Notes: generated by a model from the letters alone, not told the origin. 5,273 nt of DNA from Gudongella sp051744365 (GCA_051744365.1 JBNJCX010000083.1:1-5273); one strand, 5' to 3'; positions 1 to 5,260 are shown, numbered from the stretch's first letter. Numbers and translations are program-made.

Positions 1-195
1 CTTGACCATTCCGTTCTTTATTCCATTGTGATACATGGCCATCCTCTGGACTCCGTGGCTTTCTATTCCATACAGATCAGAAAGAAGAATTACATCTGTG
101 ATTATGCTGCTCTCCTCCTCTGAAAAACCTGCCTCAACAAATGATTCCTGACACAATCTCTTTATTCCATTGTACTTTACTCTGTAATAGCTCAT
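1..195 (-). CDS. Ldh_2-family NAD(P)-dependent malate/L-lactate-type dehydrogenase, N-terminal 65 residues (cut by window edge)
   Basis: Only the amino-terminal 65 codons are present; the gene continues past the left edge. The start is the ATG at 195-193, preceded by a strong Shine-Dalgarno GGAGGG (206-201) with 5-nt spacing. The peptide begins MSYYRVKYNGIKRL, followed by a helical stretch with EEESS and then the motif DLYGIESHGVQRM (residues about 46-58). That last motif corresponds to the family hallmark 'aDlrGidSHGv.R' of the Ldh_2 superfamily, whose members include malate, L-sulfolactate, ureidoglycolate and 2,3-diketo-L-gulonate dehydrogenases. The His of SHG is a conserved active-site residue in these soluble cytoplasmic enzymes, which interconvert 2-hydroxy acids and 2-oxo acids using NAD(P)H. 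The substrate cannot be assigned from this fragment. The gene has its own promoter and is separated from rsgI by a terminator, so it is probably a separate transcription unit. Confidence 0.85.
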   Translation of the reverse strand, partial: MSYYRVKYNGIKRLCQESFVEAGFSEEESSIITDVILLSDLYGIESHGVQRMAMYHNGIKNGMVK

Positions 196-239
196 TTGTT
201 CCCTCCATTATTTTTGGCTTTCCTCTTGGTTATTTGAAG

Positions 240-248
240 ATTATATCA
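240..248 (-). promoter_or_regulatory. Extended -10 sigma-A promoter of the dehydrogenase gene
   Basis: On the minus strand the sequence reads TGATATAAT: a perfect TATAAT hexamer (245-240) with the TG dinucleotide of an extended -10 element. No good -35 hexamer lies 16-18 bp upstream (the best is CATATA), as is common for extended -10 promoters. Transcription would start near 233, giving a leader of about 38 nt before the ATG at 195. The direct repeat attgattt at 250-257 and 270-277 (20-bp period) overlaps the upstream region and could be an operator, but it is AT-rich and may be chance. Confidence 0.6.
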
Positions 249-278
249 TATTGATTTATAATTATATGGATTGATTTC

Positions 279-316
279 AAAAAACAAGGCCCATCAACTT
301 GATGGGGCCTTGTTTT
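279..316 (-). terminator. Intrinsic terminator downstream of rsgI
   Basis: The hairpin has arms 281-296 and 300-316. The GC-rich core CAAGGCCC pairs with GGGCCTTG, one unpaired G bulges at 304, and the loop is 3 nt. AAAA/TTTT pairs flank the core, and on the minus strand the stem runs straight into six T residues (284-279). It lies about 65 nt after the rsgI stop and upstream of the dehydrogenase promoter, so it ends the sigI-rsgI transcript. The flanking A and T runs would also let it work on the plus strand, but no plus-strand gene is seen here. Confidence 0.88.
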
Positions 317-380
317 ACTTGGGTATGGGGTGGCACACCCTTTTTTGGGTTTTATCGATAATTAGTGAGTAATAGCTACT

Positions 381-1382
381 TTAGTTTCCTGGTGTTCCTT
401 CTGGTTTACCGGTATTCTCTGGTTTGCCAACACCTTCTGGTCTGCCTGCATCTTCAGGTCTGCCTTCCTCTTCTGGTAATTCTACTTCTTCGGGTAATTC
501 TACTTCTTCTGGTCTACCTGTATTTTCTGGCTTATTCTCTTCCTTCATTTCCAGTCCTGGAGGATTTACAGCTGGATTACCTATTTCTCCATCCTGGAAC
601 TTGACTCCGTTTTTCTCGCCTCTTGAGCGGGAGAATTCTTCCATTAACTCTTGTTTTGACATCTTAGCATAATCTGCGAAGGCTCCTTTTGGTTTATCCT
701 CCACATCATCCCATTCATCTTCTACTTCCATGAGGTTAGTGATAATGTTATAATGTCCTGGTGTTATTCCAAGTTCCTTTGCTCTTTCAACATCTTCAGG
801 TCCAAGACCCTTTATCTCCATGTTTTCTTCACGGATACTTTCCCTAGCCTCTTCAAGTTCTTCATCATCATCTTCATCTACTTCTTCTGCTGCTTCAAGT
901 TCTTCTCTTTCAGCTTTTTTCTCTTCAAATCTTTCTCTTATTCTTTCGGCAATTTCATCTGACTCTTCCTTGCTTTTTGCCATCGGTGCAAGGGCTTCTA
1001 TTTCGTACTTAGCAAACAGTTCTTCAAGGAATTCCTCAATATCTTCACTATCAAACTCTTCCTCAAGATTCAGTTCCTCACCATCGCGTTCAATGCTGAT
1101 TACTTTATTGAGTCTGTTAACCCTTATTGTAAGCTCTGTCCCGTCTTTTTCAACAGCGTTCAATTGATAGTCCTCTGCATAAGCCCATGTTCCTGTTCCC
1201 ACCATTGCAAATATTAAAAGTGCTGCAACAAGTGATGCCCATTTTTTATTAAACAACATTCTTTCCTTCATATAAATCTCATCTCCCACCGAATAATTCT
1301 CATTGTGGATTCTGGACACAGTTCCATCATCCTTCATAACAACCGCTTTACCTCTTATTATTTCAAGTATTACTGCCTTCAT
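381..1382 (-). CDS. rsgI: RsgI-type membrane anti-sigma-I factor with acidic and repeat-containing extracellular region
   Basis: This single-pass membrane protein of 333 residues is predicted to hold SigI inactive until an envelope signal releases it. In order it shows: an RsgI_N-like cytoplasmic domain (about 1-45, MKAVILEIIRGKAVVMKDDG, ending SVGDEI); one membrane segment (about 48-69); a degenerate juxtamembrane domain (72-97) that keeps VNRLNKVISI; a very acidic, probably helical or coiled region (about 105-190); a module with AKELGITPGHYNII (191-258) like one I recall from other RsgI-type proteins; and a Pro/Glu/Gly-rich tail of hexapeptide repeats (283-330). The DINPS-like Asn-Pro autoproteolysis motif of characterised RsgI proteins is absent: the residues there read AVEKDGTEL. 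No carbohydrate-binding domain is present, unlike many Clostridium thermocellum RsgI proteins, so a wall or stress sensor is more likely than a polysaccharide sensor (inference). The start is 2 nt after the sigI stop, with the Shine-Dalgarno GGAGGAA inside the last sigI codons, which suggests translational coupling. Confidence 0.88.
   Translation of the reverse strand: MKAVILEIIRGKAVVMKDDGTVSRIHNENYSVGDEIYMKERMLFNKKWASLVAALLIFAMVGTGTWAYAEDYQLNAVEKDGTELTIRVNRLNKVISIERDGEELNLEEEFDSEDIEEFLEELFAKYEIEALAPMAKSKEESDEIAERIRERFEEKKAEREELEAAEEVDEDDDEELEEARESIREENMEIKGLGPEDVERAKELGITPGHYNIITNLMEVEDEWDDVEDKPKGAFADYAKMSKQELMEEFSRSRGEKNGVKFQDGEIGNPAVNPPGLEMKEENKPENTGRPEEVELPEEVELPEEEGRPEDAGRPEGVGKPENTGKPEGTPGN
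399..542 (-). repeat. Eight tandem 18-bp units encoding the RsgI hexapeptide tail
   Basis: Eight in-register 18-bp units begin at 399, 417, 435, 453, 471, 489, 507 and 525. On the coding strand each ends CCAGAA or a close variant (Pro-Glu). In protein order they encode EENKPE, NTGRPE, EVELPE, EVELPE, EEGRPE, DAGRPE, GVGKPE and NTGKPE. The units at 471 and 489 differ by one base, which points to a recent duplication; the others have diverged. The tail is predicted to be disordered, outside the membrane, and possibly wall-contacting. Confidence 0.9.
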
Positions 1383-1384
1383 AG

Positions 1385-2044
1385 CTATTCCTCCTCCCTG
1401 ACGTATCTCAGATACTCTGAGAGATAGGGGTAATCCCCTGTCAGTATTTCCATCGCAGCTATTATATATTTACGGTGTCTTTCCATTATTTTTCGGGGTA
1501 GGTCCAGATTATTTTCAAAAATTTTTAAAGGAAGGTTTCCTGTTCTTCTGATTTCAGCTACCAGTATCGGGTTATCCAAGAGATATCTGAGTATCGTTCT
1601 GCATGACTCCCTGGTCTTTCCCGCTTTAGGTGAGTTATCTGCAATATCCACAAAGCTTATTCCATATTTATCAAGGGTTTCTACAAGGGCATAGATCTCA
1701 AGTCTCAAATCGTCATTATATCCTTTATCCTCTTTTTCAATGTACATATCCTCAGTATGCAAATCTGAGGATTGTCTTCCATTTATCCTGAACCAGTCAA
1801 TCAGCCTGCTTCTGATAATCACACTAGCATAGGTGAGAAATCCCCCCTTATCAGAATCATACTTGTCCATTGCCTCCGTAAATGCAGACAGTGAAACTGA
1901 CCATTCGTCATCGCTTTTGGATACAAATCGTCTTGATGCTTTGGATGCAGACTTAAGAATAAAGGCCTCATGGAGTCCTATAAAGTCCTCCATGGACCTG
2001 TCATCTTTCTTGGCTTCAGTTATTGTTTTTTTCCAATCCTGCAT
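1385..2044 (-). CDS. sigI: RNA polymerase sigma factor SigI
   Basis: This is an alternative sigma factor of the SigI group, 219 residues long, shorter than the about 250 residues of Bacillus subtilis SigI. Sigma region 2 spans about 24-90: the stretch from FILKSASKASRRF through DDEWSVSLSAFTEAM and KGGFLTYASVIIRSR to LIDWFR matches the SigI signature (DDE-siaL-AF-eAi, KG-Fl-yA, RlIDw-R). The SigI-specific C-terminal domain spans about 112-215; GISFVDIADNSPK, CRTILRYLLDNP and finally RKYIIAAMEILTGDYPYL are close to the family consensus. The start ATG at 2044 has AGGTAGGGAT just upstream. SigI factors control heat-stress and cell-wall genes in Bacillus and polysaccharide-degradation genes in some Clostridia; the regulon here is unknown. 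It is 103 nt downstream of the transporter ATPase gene, and rsgI follows immediately. I saw no obvious SigI-type autoregulatory promoter (ACCCCC / CGAA-like) upstream. Confidence 0.93.
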   Translation of the reverse strand: MQDWKKTITEAKKDDRSMEDFIGLHEAFILKSASKASRRFVSKSDDEWSVSLSAFTEAMDKYDSDKGGFLTYASVIIRSRLIDWFRINGRQSSDLHTEDMYIEKEDKGYNDDLRLEIYALVETLDKYGISFVDIADNSPKAGKTRESCRTILRYLLDNPILVAEIRRTGNLPLKIFENNLDLPRKIMERHRKYIIAAMEILTGDYPYLSEYLRYVREEE

Positions 2045-2085
2045 TTTTATCCCTACCTCATTTTTACTTAATTTACCGTTTCACT

Positions 2086-2114
2086 ATAATATTACCACTA
2101 CTGCAAAATATTAA
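2086..2114 (-). promoter_or_regulatory. Possible weak sigma-A promoter for sigI-rsgI
   Basis: In the 103-bp AT-rich gap after the ATPase gene, the minus strand reads TTAATA (2114-2109), a 17-bp spacer, then TATTAT (2091-2086). Transcription would start near 2079, about 35 nt before the sigI ATG. Both boxes are imperfect and the region is almost all A/T, so chance matches are likely. The 8-bp palindrome TAATATTA occurs twice here (2087-2094 and 2112-2119), overlapping both boxes. Confidence 0.3.
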
Positions 2115-2147
2115 TATTATTTTTGAGTTACATTTATTTTTCCTCTT

Positions 2148-2939
2148 CTACGAAAGAAGAATTCTATCATCAAGAAGCATCTTGTTGCTTTTGATTCTGT
2201 AGCTTTCCATCAGGTTCTCCAGTGTCATATTGGCTCTTTCTTCACCCTGTATATCAAGGATCACTCTTCCATCATCCATCATAATGGTTCTGTTTCCAAC
2301 GGACAGCGCCATCTGCACATCGTGGGTTATCATCATTGTTGTTATGTTCTTTTCCTGTACTATCCGCTCAGTGATTTCTATTATTTTCTCCGCATTCACT
2401 GGGTCAAGAGCTGCCGTATGCTCATCAAGAAGCAGCAGCCTAGGGGATGCTATGGTACACATCAAAAGCGTCACAGCCTGTCTCTGTCCCCCTGAAAGAT
2501 TCCCTACAGTTGTCTTTATCCTATCCTCAAGACCAAGATCCAATGATGACAATAGCTCTCTGAAATGCCCTGTGTCTTTCTTGTTTGTAGCGAAGATTCC
2601 TCCACTGGATTTTCTTCCGTAAGCGAGGGCAAGATTTTCCTGGATTGTAAGGGAGGGTGACGTTCCTTTCAGCGGATCCTGCATCAGTCTCCCTATCCCC
2701 TGGGCTCTCCTATGCTCAGGAAGGTCTGTGATATCCTCCCCTGCAAGATAGATTGATCCCTCATCCACCGGAATTTTTCCGCCAATGGTATTAAAGAGAG
2801 TGGACTTTCCCGCTCCGTTTGATCCAACTATCGTTATAAAATCTCCTTCCTTTAAATGGAGGTTCAATCCCCTGAGGGCTTTCTTTTCTCCTATGGCACC
2901 TTTTTCAAAAGTCTTGTGTATATTCTCGAGTCTCAACAT
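2148..2939 (-). CDS. trpZ: ABC transporter ATP-binding protein of a tryptophan importer (TrpZ-like, COG1101)
   Basis: This cytoplasmic ATPase powers the importer. With the ATG at 2939 as start it has 263 residues. It shows Walker A GSNGAGKST (about 39-47), the Q-loop in LMQDP (Gln about 87), the ABC signature LSGGQRQ (about 148-154), Walker B LLLLDE (about 168-173) followed by HTAALDP, and the H-loop His in ITHD (about 206), so all catalytic residues are present. The LLLLDEHTAALDP context is typical of COG1101, the ATPases paired with ABC_sub_bind binding proteins. An in-frame TTG at 2984 would add 15 residues and overlap the permease stop by 11 nt. I prefer the ATG because MLRLENIHKTF is the usual family N terminus and the only strong Shine-Dalgarno (GGAAGGAGG, 2969-2961) lies between the two. 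It is the last gene of the T-box-controlled operon, with no clear terminator after it. It contains no tryptophan. Confidence 0.92.
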   Translation of the reverse strand: MLRLENIHKTFEKGAIGEKKALRGLNLHLKEGDFITIVGSNGAGKSTLFNTIGGKIPVDEGSIYLAGEDITDLPEHRRAQGIGRLMQDPLKGTSPSLTIQENLALAYGRKSSGGIFATNKKDTGHFRELLSSLDLGLEDRIKTTVGNLSGGQRQAVTLLMCTIASPRLLLLDEHTAALDPVNAEKIIEITERIVQEKNITTMMITHDVQMALSVGNRTIMMDDGRVILDIQGEERANMTLENLMESYRIKSNKMLLDDRILLS

Positions 2940-2969
2940 ATCAGTCGGGCTTAGCCCTGGCCTCCTTCC
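2937..2969 (-). promoter_or_regulatory. Unusual translation start of the ATPase gene: hairpin between Shine-Dalgarno and ATG
   Basis: The strong Shine-Dalgarno GGAAGGAGG (2969-2961) is 21 nt from the ATG (2939-2937), too far for normal use. The gap contains GGGCTAAGCCC (2957-2947), a 4-bp all-GC stem with a 3-nt loop. Folding it out would leave about 10 nt of effective spacing. The element begins just after the permease stop (2976-2974). The alternative is initiation at the upstream TTG (2984), which has only AAGGG about 3 nt before it. Confidence 0.5.
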
Positions 2970-2973
2970 GATT

Positions 2974-3873
2974 TTATCTGACAAATTCCCTTGCCTGTTC
3001 TAAGCTGGATTTTCTTTTCATATCCCTGGATTTTCCTCTGTAGGTCTTCCTTAGGTAAGGACCTGAAAGAGCTGCCATTACTACAATTGCCGATATAAGC
3101 TTCAGCGAGTAAGGCGGGAACAGGTCTACTTTCAAGGCAAATGCGATTATGATTCTGTAGATTATTGAGCCTCCTATTGCTGTGAACAGACCGAATGTGA
3201 CACCTCTCTTCCCCAGAAGCACTTCACCTATTATTACTGATGCAAGACCAATGACTACGATACCGGTACCGGACCCAACATCAGAGAACAGTTGGTACTG
3301 AGCTATAAGTCCTCCTGAGAGGGCTACCAGACCATTTCCCATGGCAAGTGCCATGCACTTTGTCGTATCGGAATTTATTGATGATGCCCTTACCATTTCC
3401 TCATTGTCACCAGTTCCCCTTATGGCCAGTCCTGTTCTGGTCTTGAAGAAGACTCCCAGTATTGCAGCCATTGAGGCTGCTATAATCAAGGCCAGGATTG
3501 TTCTGTTTTCAAGCATTGAAAATACGGTTTCGTTTCCAAGGATGGACATGTTTGCCTTTCCGCCCATAACTGCAAGATTAATGGTATATAGGCCAGTCAT
3601 TACGATAATTCCAGAAAGTATCGGGTTTATCATAAGCTTTGTCTGCAATAGTCCGGTACAGATTCCTGCAACTGCCCCTGCTATGATGGCTGCCACAAGT
3701 CCCATTACGGGGTTGCCACTCTGGGTGAATACAGCTGTAGTAGCCATTCCAAGCACAAAGCTTCCTTCCACTGTCAAATCCGGAATGTTAAGTATTCTGA
3801 AGGTTATATACACTCCAAGGGCCAGTATTCCGTATAGCAGCCCCAGCTCTATGGATCCAATTAAAAGGGTCAT
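2974..3873 (-). CDS. trpY: ABC transporter permease of a tryptophan importer (TrpY-like, COG4120)
   Basis: This is an integral inner-membrane subunit of 299 residues, the usual length for the family. It belongs to the BPD_transp_2 superfamily, which also contains branched-chain amino acid permeases. Most of it is hydrophobic, with about eight to nine predicted membrane segments beginning at the N terminus (MTLLIGSIELGLLYGILALG). The family N-terminal motif NIPDLTVEGSF is present (about 29-39). The cytoplasmic coupling loop reads GTGDNEEMVRASSI (about 153-166), the EAA-like segment that contacts the ATPase. A basic tail (from about 274, RKTYRGKSRDMKRK) is cytoplasmic. One permease gene implies a homodimeric channel. 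The start ATG at 3873 has AAAGGAAG with 6-nt spacing and lies 21 nt after the binding-protein stop, so the genes are co-transcribed. It contains no tryptophan. Confidence 0.92.
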   Translation of the reverse strand: MTLLIGSIELGLLYGILALGVYITFRILNIPDLTVEGSFVLGMATTAVFTQSGNPVMGLVAAIIAGAVAGICTGLLQTKLMINPILSGIIVMTGLYTINLAVMGGKANMSILGNETVFSMLENRTILALIIAASMAAILGVFFKTRTGLAIRGTGDNEEMVRASSINSDTTKCMALAMGNGLVALSGGLIAQYQLFSDVGSGTGIVVIGLASVIIGEVLLGKRGVTFGLFTAIGGSIIYRIIIAFALKVDLFPPYSLKLISAIVVMAALSGPYLRKTYRGKSRDMKRKSSLEQAREFVR

Positions 3874-3894
3874 GTCGATCTTCCTTTCTTTTCT

Positions 3895-4869
3895 CTACTT
3901 TCCAAAAATTACAAATTCATCTTCCAACTCCTGTGGAATTAAAATTCCCAGGGCATTTGCCGTATCCATGTTGATGATATTTGCATATTCAGCTATCTGC
4001 TCCACTGGATTATCAGATACTTTCTCTCCTTCAATTATTCTCTTTATCATCCTGGCAGTCTGCTTTCCAAGGACTGTGTAGTCTATTCCTACGGTTGCGA
4101 GACCACCGTCCTTTACCATTGAATCAGCTCCCACATAGATGGGTATTCCTGCCTCTGTAGCAAGCTGAACATAGGTCGGCATGGCTGAGGCCACTGTGTT
4201 GTCATTTGGCGTGAAGAAGGCATCCACCTCTCCCAGGAGGGATGATACAGCCTGGTGTAGATCTGCTGTACCTGTTATTGTCACTTCCTTGTATTTCAGA
4301 TTGTTCTTTTCACAGTATTCCTTTGCCTTCTTGATTCCTGTTGCAGAGTTTATTTCACTGCTGTTGTAAATGAAGCCATAGGTCTCTATCTCTGGTGTAA
4401 GAGTCTTTGATAGCTCAAGAATATCACCGACGGGTATGGAGTTTGAAACCCCTGTGATGTTCCTGGTGGTCTCTGAAAAGCTTGCCACAAGTCCTGCTTC
4501 AACTGGATTGCTTACTGCTGAGAATACTATTGGGATTTCCCCTGTTGCAGCCATTGCTGCCTGAGCTGAGGGTGTAGCAATGGGAACTATCATGTCTACG
4601 CCTTCTCCCACAAGATTTTGCATAATTGATTGAAGCAGGCTCATATCACCATTTGCATTGTGGAATGAAATTTCAACCTCTTCTCCCAATCCTAGCTGGA
4701 TGAGTTCCCCTTCAATTGAGTCCCTAATTTGGTTAAGAGACGGGTGGTCCATAGGCTGTACAATCCCAATTTGGTACTTATCCCCCACTGCTGCTGATCC
4801 CTGGGTACAGCCTCCCAGTAATCCTATCACCATAATACCTGCCAAAAGTAGTGACAATGCTTTTTTCAT
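3895..4869 (-). CDS. trpX: Tryptophan ABC transporter substrate-binding lipoprotein (TrpX-like, ABC_sub_bind, COG2984)
   Basis: This is the extracellular, membrane-anchored ligand receptor of the importer. It has 324 residues when started at the ATG at 4869, which is preceded by GGGGAGA with about 5-nt spacing. It begins MKKALSLLLAGIMVIG, and the lipobox LGGC places the lipid-modified Cys at residue 21. An upstream in-frame ATG at 4917 lacks a Shine-Dalgarno and would bury the signal peptide, so I rejected it. The mature part is a two-lobed periplasmic-binding fold with ABC_sub_bind family motifs: IGIVQPMDHPSLNQIR (about 34-49), VDMIVPIATPSAQAA, IPIVFSAVSNPVEAGLV, NITGVSN, FIYNSSEINS, DAFFTPNDNTV and the late VGIDYTVLGKQTARM. 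The tryptophan assignment comes mainly from the Trp-specific T-box in its leader, because the family also includes transporters for other ligands. It contains no tryptophan. Confidence 0.9.
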   Translation of the reverse strand: MKKALSLLLAGIMVIGLLGGCTQGSAAVGDKYQIGIVQPMDHPSLNQIRDSIEGELIQLGLGEEVEISFHNANGDMSLLQSIMQNLVGEGVDMIVPIATPSAQAAMAATGEIPIVFSAVSNPVEAGLVASFSETTRNITGVSNSIPVGDILELSKTLTPEIETYGFIYNSSEINSATGIKKAKEYCEKNNLKYKEVTITGTADLHQAVSSLLGEVDAFFTPNDNTVASAMPTYVQLATEAGIPIYVGADSMVKDGGLATVGIDYTVLGKQTARMIKRIIEGEKVSDNPVEQIAEYANIINMDTANALGILIPQELEDEFVIFGK

Positions 4870-4942
4870 CCTGATCTCCCCTTTTCTTTTTTTGTGTATG
4901 AATTCTTGTATTGGCATACAGGCAGGCAGTTACAAAAAAAAC

Positions 4943-4972
4943 AAAAAATCTGTCCCAAAAATAAGGACAGAT
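4943..4972 (-). terminator. T-box intrinsic terminator (attenuator) upstream of trpX
   Basis: On the minus strand ATCTGTCC (4972-4965) pairs with GGACAGAT (4955-4948), an 8-bp stem extended by one T-G wobble, with a loop of about 7 nt rich in T. It is followed directly by six T (4948-4943), then a G and eight more T. The 5' arm is shared with the 3' strand of the antiterminator, so the two structures exclude each other. Confidence 0.92.
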
Positions 4973-4992
4973 TGAATCTGCTATGCCACCTT
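4963..4992 (-). promoter_or_regulatory. T-box antiterminator element with bulge UGGCAUA
   Basis: AAGG (4992-4989) pairs with CCUU (4966-4963), and GCAGAU (4981-4976) pairs with AUCUGU (4972-4967) around the loop UCA. Between the helices is the seven-base bulge UGGCAUA (4988-4982). UGGC can pair with the GCCA acceptor end of an uncharged tRNA whose discriminator base is G, as in bacterial tRNA-Trp. The canonical bulge is UGGNACC; here the last two C residues are replaced by U and A. Confidence 0.85.
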
Positions 4993-5231
4993 AAGTATTA
5001 AAAATCAATTACTCCAATTATTTGCAGAGCAATTATCTTCCTGGAATGCCAACACATCCCTTGCCGTTAATGCCGGCCTACAGCTTGAATACTCGATACA
5101 ACAATGTATCTTTCACCTCACCCTCAGTGGTCCATTTGCCGAACAGCATCTCCACAGGATTTCCACCATCACCTGCTCTCTATTGGCGCTTATTTCAGTT
5201 TGATTTCCACTTCATCGGTTTGTTGTAATAG

Positions 5232-5260
5232 ATTATATGGCTTGAATAATTTATTGTCAA
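5232..5260 (-). promoter_or_regulatory. Consensus sigma-A promoter of the trpXYZ operon
   Basis: On the minus strand a perfect TTGACA (5260-5255), a 17-bp spacer and a perfect TATAAT (5237-5232) place the transcription start near 5225, at the beginning of the T-box leader. A full-consensus promoter is consistent with control being exerted by attenuation in the leader rather than at initiation. Confidence 0.93.

Larger units (their letters stand above)
4943..5225 (-). promoter_or_regulatory. Tryptophan-specific T-box riboswitch leader (specifier UGG)
   Basis: The roughly 280-nt leader starts with CCGATGAAGTGGAAA (5218-5204), as T-box Stem I commonly does. The distal Stem I hallmark AGAGAG (5181-5176) is followed by CAGG/CCUG arms around UGAUGGUGGAAAU. 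The Specifier Loop reads CAAAUGGACCACUGAGG, with UGG at 5134-5132 followed by ACC, the usual context of a specifier codon. Hairpins that may be Stems II/III follow: GATACA-TTGT-TGTATC (5107-5092) and GCCG...CGGC (about 5077-5063). The antiterminator and terminator come last. In the T-box mechanism, uncharged cognate tRNA pairs with both the specifier and the antiterminator bulge, preventing termination. UGG would be read by tRNA-Trp, so the transporter should be made under tryptophan starvation. Reading AUG (Met) one base earlier is disfavoured by the flanking ACC and by the C at the discriminator position. The leader and promoter account for the whole gene-free stretch 4870-5273. Confidence 0.92.

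Noticed and set aside
328..346. Plus-strand hairpin gggtg-gca-caccc followed by six T, looking like a second terminator
   Set aside because: The stem is only 5 bp, no plus-strand gene precedes it, and on the minus strand, where the genes lie, it has no T run. A strong terminator sits next to it.
336..358. Plus-strand acaccc ... cgat resembling a SigI-type promoter
   Set aside because: The match to the ACCCCC/CGAA-type consensus is partial, and it would fire antisense into rsgI with no gene downstream.
399..542. Regularly spaced repeat resembling a short CRISPR array
   Set aside because: The units are contiguous 18-mers without spacers, and they are in frame within rsgI and encode hexapeptides.
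820..1167. Plus-strand open frame rich in serine opposite rsgI (and similar plus-strand frames at 365-604, 424-672 and 753-962)
   Set aside because: These are antisense readings of Glu/Asp- and Pro-rich rsgI codons (GAA/GAG read as TTC/CTC or TCT/TCC). They show no Shine-Dalgarno or family resemblance.
3341..4081. 246-codon plus-strand open frame across the permease and binding-protein genes
   Set aside because: It lies antisense to two genes with clear family motifs, spans their junction, and has no recognisable domain.
4870..4917. Upstream ATG start for the binding protein, giving a 16-residue extension
   Set aside because: It has no Shine-Dalgarno, and it would place charged residues (HKKRKGEIR) ahead of a well-formed lipoprotein signal peptide that has its own strong ribosome binding site.
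5132..5135. AUG (Met) as the T-box specifier, one base before UGG
   Set aside because: Specifier codons are usually followed by ACC as UGG is here, and the bulge C predicts a G discriminator, which fits tRNA-Trp; tRNA-Met usually has A.
5022..5228. Plus-strand open frame of 68 codons over the leader
   Set aside because: It is antisense to the T-box RNA, whose structure accounts for the conserved sequence; it has no credible ribosome binding site.
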